NCBI GenBank assembly: GCA_000934385.1
Contig: KN880900.1
Span: 1 to 11,630 of the forward strand
DNA length: 11,630 bases
Reading direction: 5' to 3'
From: Cylindrobasidium torrendii FP15055 ss-10
Taxonomy: Eukaryota > Basidiomycota > Agaricomycetes > Agaricales > Physalacriaceae
The notes under the pieces are model-generated. The model saw nothing but the letters and a program-made list of their open reading frames with translations, had not been told where the DNA came from and made no database searches. Made by a program: the position numbers and the translations under genes. This document shows, piece by piece, positions 8,097-11,630 of the stretch; position 1 is the first letter of the stretch; each line of letters begins with the position of its first letter.

Positions 8097-8680
8097 ACTC
8101 CAATCCGGGAGAGAATGGGAGGTTATTTAGGGACTGGACGTGCGCTATGTCACAACCAAATGTGCGTTCCACAAACTATCCCTGTCCCTATCCTTTTTCC
8201 CATTCTTTTCGCCTGTTCATGGCATATTGCCCTACTGGCCTCGCAACCTATTATCCCTCCATCTCCTCACATATGTGCTTCATCGCGCACCTGCTTACGC
8301 CTCCGCAGAAACAACCCATTGGTACGACCCTCCTCCGCACGAGCACATCTGACGCTGCGTTGAGTATGGCTCAGCGGATAGGTGAGCCTACTTATCTTCC
8401 AGTATCCCTGTACATCTCCTCGAACCTCGTTTTCATTCACTCATGGCTATGCCTGCCTATCCTATGCGTCCTGAAACAAGAAATACATTCCCATCCTTTA
8501 GTCTTGCTCCGCGCTCATGCTCTCAACCCAGCCCGCAGGACGCCCAAAGCCATATTCCTCTCTGCGGATGTGTCACCACAGCACGCGCCCGTTGCTGAAA
8601 GGTCGTCGATACCCTAAGAGCATTGTAGCAAACACGTAGACGGATGGTGGTTGTGAGTATATGCGTTCGAGGAGGGCACG
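8097..8680. other. Unexplained spacer, possible decayed gene
   Basis: No gene is supported. The plus strand holds a 185-codon open frame (8060-8617) that also crosses the inverted-repeat arm and looks fortuitous. Pieces in neighbouring frames (SQPIIPPSPH, then AETTHWYDPPPHEH; MPAYPMRPETRNTFPSFSLA) look like proline-rich protein broken by frameshifts, which may be the relic of a real gene. I cannot name it. Confidence 0.35.
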
Positions 8681-8979
8681 AATGGATACATCAAGAATAC
8701 ACTCAGATTAGCGGATCCTTCAAAGCGCGAACTCACTTGATCCGTGTAATGCAAGAGGTTCTGGCATTTTGGAGGAGCGTACCGCTTATGTGCATGGACA
8801 AGTTCGAACCAACTCAGTATTGACTTGAAGTCCGAGTCAGCCCAGTGATGTGGCCACAGCTTGCGCACAGGGGAAATAAGCCTTGCGTATTGTAGTGCTT
8901 ACTATAGGATAATAGCTATGGGGATACACTAGAAAAAATAAAGAAAATGTGTTTACGATAGAGTACATTTCAACCGCAT

Positions 8980-10277
8980 CTAGTTGCCATTGCCTTGGCG
9001 TGAGTGGAACTGTGCCAGTGCCTCGTGAAGCACGAGGGCGTATGCGCACTCAGCGGTACCAATGTTGTCGAAGTCGGCATCGTCATTGATGTAGTAGTCG
9101 AAGTCGTCGTTGTCGACCTCTGGGTCTTTAGCTTCATCTGTCACGTCAGCGGTGTTCATTGCATCCCCCAGCCACTGGCAGTAAATGCCCGACTCCAGGG
9201 ACCAACAAACACGCTCAGGTTTTTCGATACGTTTTGTGTCGATACAGCGTTTCTTGGACTGTGACTCCAAGTCAATATAGTCGGCCGCCCTTTTGCGACG
9301 CAGGAAAGGTGCTACAAGACATGAAATTCTGAGGCCACAATGAAAGATAGAAACGGACCTCGCACGTCGGTATTGCCAAGCACTGGAGGAGAGGTGTCGG
9401 GAGAATTTGCCATACCAGCAGTAAGATTGAAGTTGGCGAGAGGCAGCTTCGTGAATGCCGCGGGCTCGGTGGCGTGATCTTGCTGCGGACGACATTGCTT
9501 CAGCAGGTAGCAAACTTGGTCATCGGTGAGGCAGAGCTGGCCTGGAGGCGCTCTCGACATCCTCATATTCATGATCACCATCTTCGCAGGGGGTAAGGCA
9601 TCACCGGTAGCCGCACATATACCACTAAGAAGCTTGACGTTGCTGGGAAGCAGTTCTCGGGCCATAGACCGCAGAATGTCTTTGACGAATGTGTGTAGAG
9701 GATCATCCCCGACAGCGGCGAAGCTTGGCGTTGGTCCGTAATTGACGTTGCCCTTGTTGTGAAGGACGGTGGCGGCCTCTGCTGGTATCTTCTCAAACGA
9801 TATAGACAGATGGTAGGATTCGGCTTTGACGAGAGCGGCTACGAGCCAGGAAACCTCGCGAAGTGATGCCGATGGGAAAAGGCGAGCAATATCGTGGATG
9901 TTGGCACACTTGCCTTCGAGCACGGGCTTGGCGACTGAGCAGATTCAGAAAACATCGTCAAAGTTGCCTGGAATGCTACCTTTCTTGATGAAGAACTTAT
10001 CAGAGTGGTGGAAGAAGAGATGGCAGGGCGAGGTGATACTCTTGTGCAGCAATGCAGCGGTTGTGGCCTGTTCAGGTGTACAATCAGCATCAAATAGAGC
10101 GGCGGGATCGAGCCAACGCACTCGGAGAACGTCAACGCAGACGGGCTCCCCGCTTCGTTCTAGGTCGTATAGCTGGAAGGGCGTTGAGCCACTTCGAATG
10201 AGCGTTCGAGTGGCGATGTCGCCGGGGTCGAGAACAGAGGAAACAAACAGGTGGGTGGAATTGAGAAGGGCGTCCAT
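8980..10277 (-). CDS. Gene B: uncharacterised four-exon family protein, 383 aa
   Basis: Close paralogue of gene A, function unknown. Exons are 10122-10277, 9980-10067, 9359-9934 and 8980-9311. Introns are 54, 45 and 47 bases in phases 0, 1 and 1, with donors GTGCGT, GTAGCA and GTCCGT; a perfect CTGAT branch site is in intron 1. The spliced frame totals 1152 bases without a stop. Unspliced reading meets the same intron-2 TGA as in gene A. Exon 1 differs from A at about 8 of 52 positions by eye. Exon 3 starts VAKPVLEGKCANIHDIARLF. Exon 4 is about 114 bases longer than in A. It holds a clear bipartite basic tract (RRKRAADYIDLESQSKKR) and then a strongly acidic stretch (residues about 325-360, with DNDDFDYYINDDADFD), suggesting a nuclear protein with an acidic tail. 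No secretion signal or membrane span is seen. The start context is CCAACATGG, as in gene A. Confidence 0.87.
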
Positions 10278-10330
10278 GTTGGTGGTAGAAGGAAAAGAAG
10301 AAATGGCAGATCAAGTTGTCGCTGGCGAGA

Positions 10331-10336
10331 TTTTAA
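10331..10336 (-). promoter_or_regulatory. TATA-like element of gene B
   Basis: TTAAAA on the minus strand, in gagttaaaatctcgcc, about 54 bases before the gene B ATG and aligned with gagtttaaaatctcgcc before gene A. One T is missing relative to the TTTAAAA of A, C and D. The flanking gacaggttgacgatc is shared with gene A. Confidence 0.45.
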
Positions 10337-10429
10337 CTCAGATCGTCAACCTGTCAGCGGAGATGTCCAGGTCAAGAACCAGACCTTGGTGTGAATATTT
10401 TTCCAAACCAGAGTCTGCAAAATGCCTCA

Positions 10430-10975
10430 TACTTTGGACGAGACGAATCAAGTCTTTGAGACGCTTGATGGCTTGCTTCCTGTTACCACCAGCTGCATGA
10501 GGAAAACGAGCCATCAGCAACGCTCAGCGCAAAGTGGATGTGAAGCGCCTTACCAAAGTGGGCGACATACACGCTTTCGAGCTCCTTTATCATTGTCTCG
10601 ACGGTCTTGTCGGTCGCAAACGGCGCTTGCTCTACCTTCTCCGCCGTGTACACATCTGCTAACGGAATCTGCGGGATTCCTCAGCCCCTTCCCTGTACAG
10701 AATTACGATTCATACAAACCTTGGTCTTCTTGAGTATCTTGCGAAACCCGGTGAGATTGAGAACCTACGGACACGCGTCAGCTATCGGGTTACACGGACG
10801 AGAATTGTAAACGTACGCGGTAGTTCTGGAGCAATTCGAGCGCACTGGGATACAAGCATCAGCTCGTCACATCGTACTATTCCAGAATAGGCCATACAGC
10901 CTTCCTAAGCCTCTTTTAGGCGTTCTCGTAGTCCTCGCGATACAAGTATTCACACCGTCTTTGCTGGATAAGCTA
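10430..10975 (-). pseudogene. SPX-domain gene remnant (SYG1/XPR1-like)
   Basis: Minus-strand exons encode the second half of an SPX domain, the inositol-pyrophosphate-binding module of phosphate-homeostasis proteins. Pieces are LYREDYENA, a stop, KRLRKAV (about 10890-10945); ALELLQNYR (10817-10844); VLNLTGFRKILKKTK (10720-10764); IPLADVYTAEKVEQAPFATD and on to VAHF (10554-10668); and AGGNRKQAIKRLK (below 10492). Introns between the last four pieces are 52, 51 and 61 bases with good GT and AG ends and consistent phases. In-frame stops lie at 10973-10975 (TAG) and 10916-10918 (TAA). The N-terminal start and any EXS transmembrane region are absent; downstream it runs directly into the promoter side of block B. 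The SYG1/XPR1 assignment, rather than another SPX protein, rests on the NYR-NLTGFRK-type core and is moderate. Confidence 0.75.
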
Positions 10976-11153
10976 CTCAGTTCGGAATCGCTGGCTGGCG
11001 GCGTTGACTTTTTGCCAAAGACGTCGCGCCAGCTCGGAGTGGCCTTCATGCTTTTCTATACAACATTCAGTTAGGTAATACCCAGCGCAAGCTGAGATGA
11101 ATCGACCTCCAGGATGGCCTTGTGATATGACAGCTTTCCCATCTGCGCCAAGA

Positions 11154-11470
11154 GCTGTGATAGCATTGGCGGACCCCGCACAGATCATATACTGTTATCT
11201 GCATGGACAAACGTGCTATTGTCCGAGGATGTTGTTATGTGTTGAGTTACGATATCATGGCTGGTGGATGGCTCAGCGTAGAGGAAGAATGAAGCAGAGA
11301 TGGAAGTTGGTGAGCAAGACGCGTCGCGATCGCGATCATCCATCAGGCGCAAGTACGCGTGCGGACCGTTCTGATTTTCACTCTGATGACAATGCCTCGA
11401 TGTCGACTTTCGGATGATCCAGCCGCGCCGCGAACTTCAGTCAGGCTGAGCGAATCCGTTTTGGTCTCGG
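11154..11470 (+). repeat. Inverted-repeat arm 2, unidentified gene piece
   Basis: Partner of 7766-8096 in opposite orientation, about 3 kb away. It reads VIALADPAQI and, in another frame, EAEMEVGEQDASRSRSSIRR, without the stop found in arm 1, so it is the better preserved copy in that part. It is interrupted elsewhere and I cannot assemble an intact gene. It lies about 60 bases before the TATA box of the next gene and just beyond the upstream end of the SPX remnant. Confidence 0.7.
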
Positions 11471-11530
11471 GGGCTCTGGATCCACTGCTTTACGTCCATC
11501 TGTCTGCGCGTGACCGGCTCTGAGACCGCA

Positions 11531-11538
11531 TATATAAG
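11531..11538 (+). promoter_or_regulatory. TATA box of the gene at the right edge
   Basis: TATATAAG, a near-ideal TATA box, 76 bases before the ATG at 11614. The leader that follows is C/A-rich and contains a run of CAC and CAT triplets (11563-11585). Confidence 0.65.
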
Positions 11539-11613
11539 ACGTCGTTCTCTGCGCTGGCAAAGCACCACCATCACCATCACCATCCAATCATCCACCAGAC
11601 AACCTACTCTAGT

Positions 11614-11630
11614 ATGGCACAGCAACACTC
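11614..11630 (+). CDS. Start of a plus-strand gene, cut by window end
   Basis: The first five codons and part of a sixth (ATG GCA CAG CAA CAC TC) follow a TATA box and a short pyrimidine/CA-rich leader without an earlier ATG. The layout is that of a normally expressed fungal gene. The product cannot be told from MAQQH. Confidence 0.5.

Larger units (their letters stand above)
8681..10357 (-). repeat. Duplicated block, copy B (pairs with 1580-3282)
   Basis: Carries gene B with its promoter and 3' flank. Similarity to copy A is high over exons 1-3 and the introns, and includes about 80 bases upstream of the ATG. It is lower in exon 4 and patchy in the 3' flank (8681-8979), where no gene is seen. 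On the right it abuts the SPX relic, which has no counterpart at copy A. Confidence 0.8.

Noticed and set aside
8060..8617. 185-codon plus-strand open frame
   Set aside because: Begins inside the antisense of the inverted-repeat arm and runs through sequence whose protein-like pieces lie in other frames.
2020..10277. Homeodomain mating-type (HD1/HD2) locus
   Set aside because: Variable N-termini and basic tails are reminiscent, but no WFxNxR homeodomain motif is present in any of the four proteins.
2020..10277. BTB/POZ proteins, which are abundant in mushrooms
   Set aside because: The order of strands and the usual BTB core residues are not seen, and the exon plan does not help; a BTB fold cannot be claimed from the sequence.
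11563..11585. CAC/CAT triplet run as a His-rich coding repeat
   Set aside because: It lies between the TATA box and the first ATG, so it is most simply an untranslated leader.

Overview
This window is fungal nuclear DNA, most likely from a mushroom-forming basidiomycete (Agaricomycetes). The genes are broken by short GT...AG introns of about 45-61 bases. Many of these have a CTRAY-type branch site 10-25 bases before the acceptor, and start codons sit in CCA(A/C)(A/C)ATG-like contexts. No bacterial operon structure or ribosome binding sites are seen. Single-frame reading fails because most genes need splicing.

The main content is four apparently intact genes of one protein family that I do not recognise, called A-D here. 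A (minus, 2020-3199) and B (minus, 8980-10277) are close paralogues inside a duplicated block of about 1.7 kb. C (plus, 4250-5468) and D (plus, 5882-6815) are much more diverged from A/B and from each other. All four can be spliced to four exons with introns in phases 0, 1 and 1 at matching positions. Exon 2 is 88 or 91 bases in every gene. In B, C and D the last exon carries two basic clusters around an acidic stretch; A keeps only the first cluster clearly. All four have a T-rich TATA-like element (TTTAAAA or TTAAAA) about 40-60 bases before the ATG. The shared intron plan shows common descent where protein identity is too low to show it alone.

Around and between these genes lie relics of ordinary genes. 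A CHORD/CS-domain gene remnant (minus, 6896-7690) has a frameshift and a lost splice donor. A remnant of an SPX domain, as in SYG1/XPR1-type phosphate proteins (minus, about 10430-10975), has two in-frame stops. Two inverted, diverged copies of an unidentified gene piece (7766-8096 and 11154-11470) flank gene B and the SPX relic. A direct repeat (1311-1578 and 3606-4160) is upstream sequence of gene C, and its first copy stops exactly where the A block begins.

From left to right: 1-1310 has no gene I can support; direct repeat copy 1; the A block; a possible very small membrane ORF and repeat copy 2; gene C; gene D; the CHORD/CS relic; inverted-repeat arm 1; about 580 bases unexplained; the B block; the SPX relic; inverted-repeat arm 2; and finally a TATA box and the first codons of a new plus-strand gene cut by the window end. 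The locus reads as a rapidly rearranging accessory region in which a lineage-specific, probably nuclear, protein family has been duplicated and diversified while neighbouring gene copies decayed. The molecular function of the family cannot be read from the sequence.
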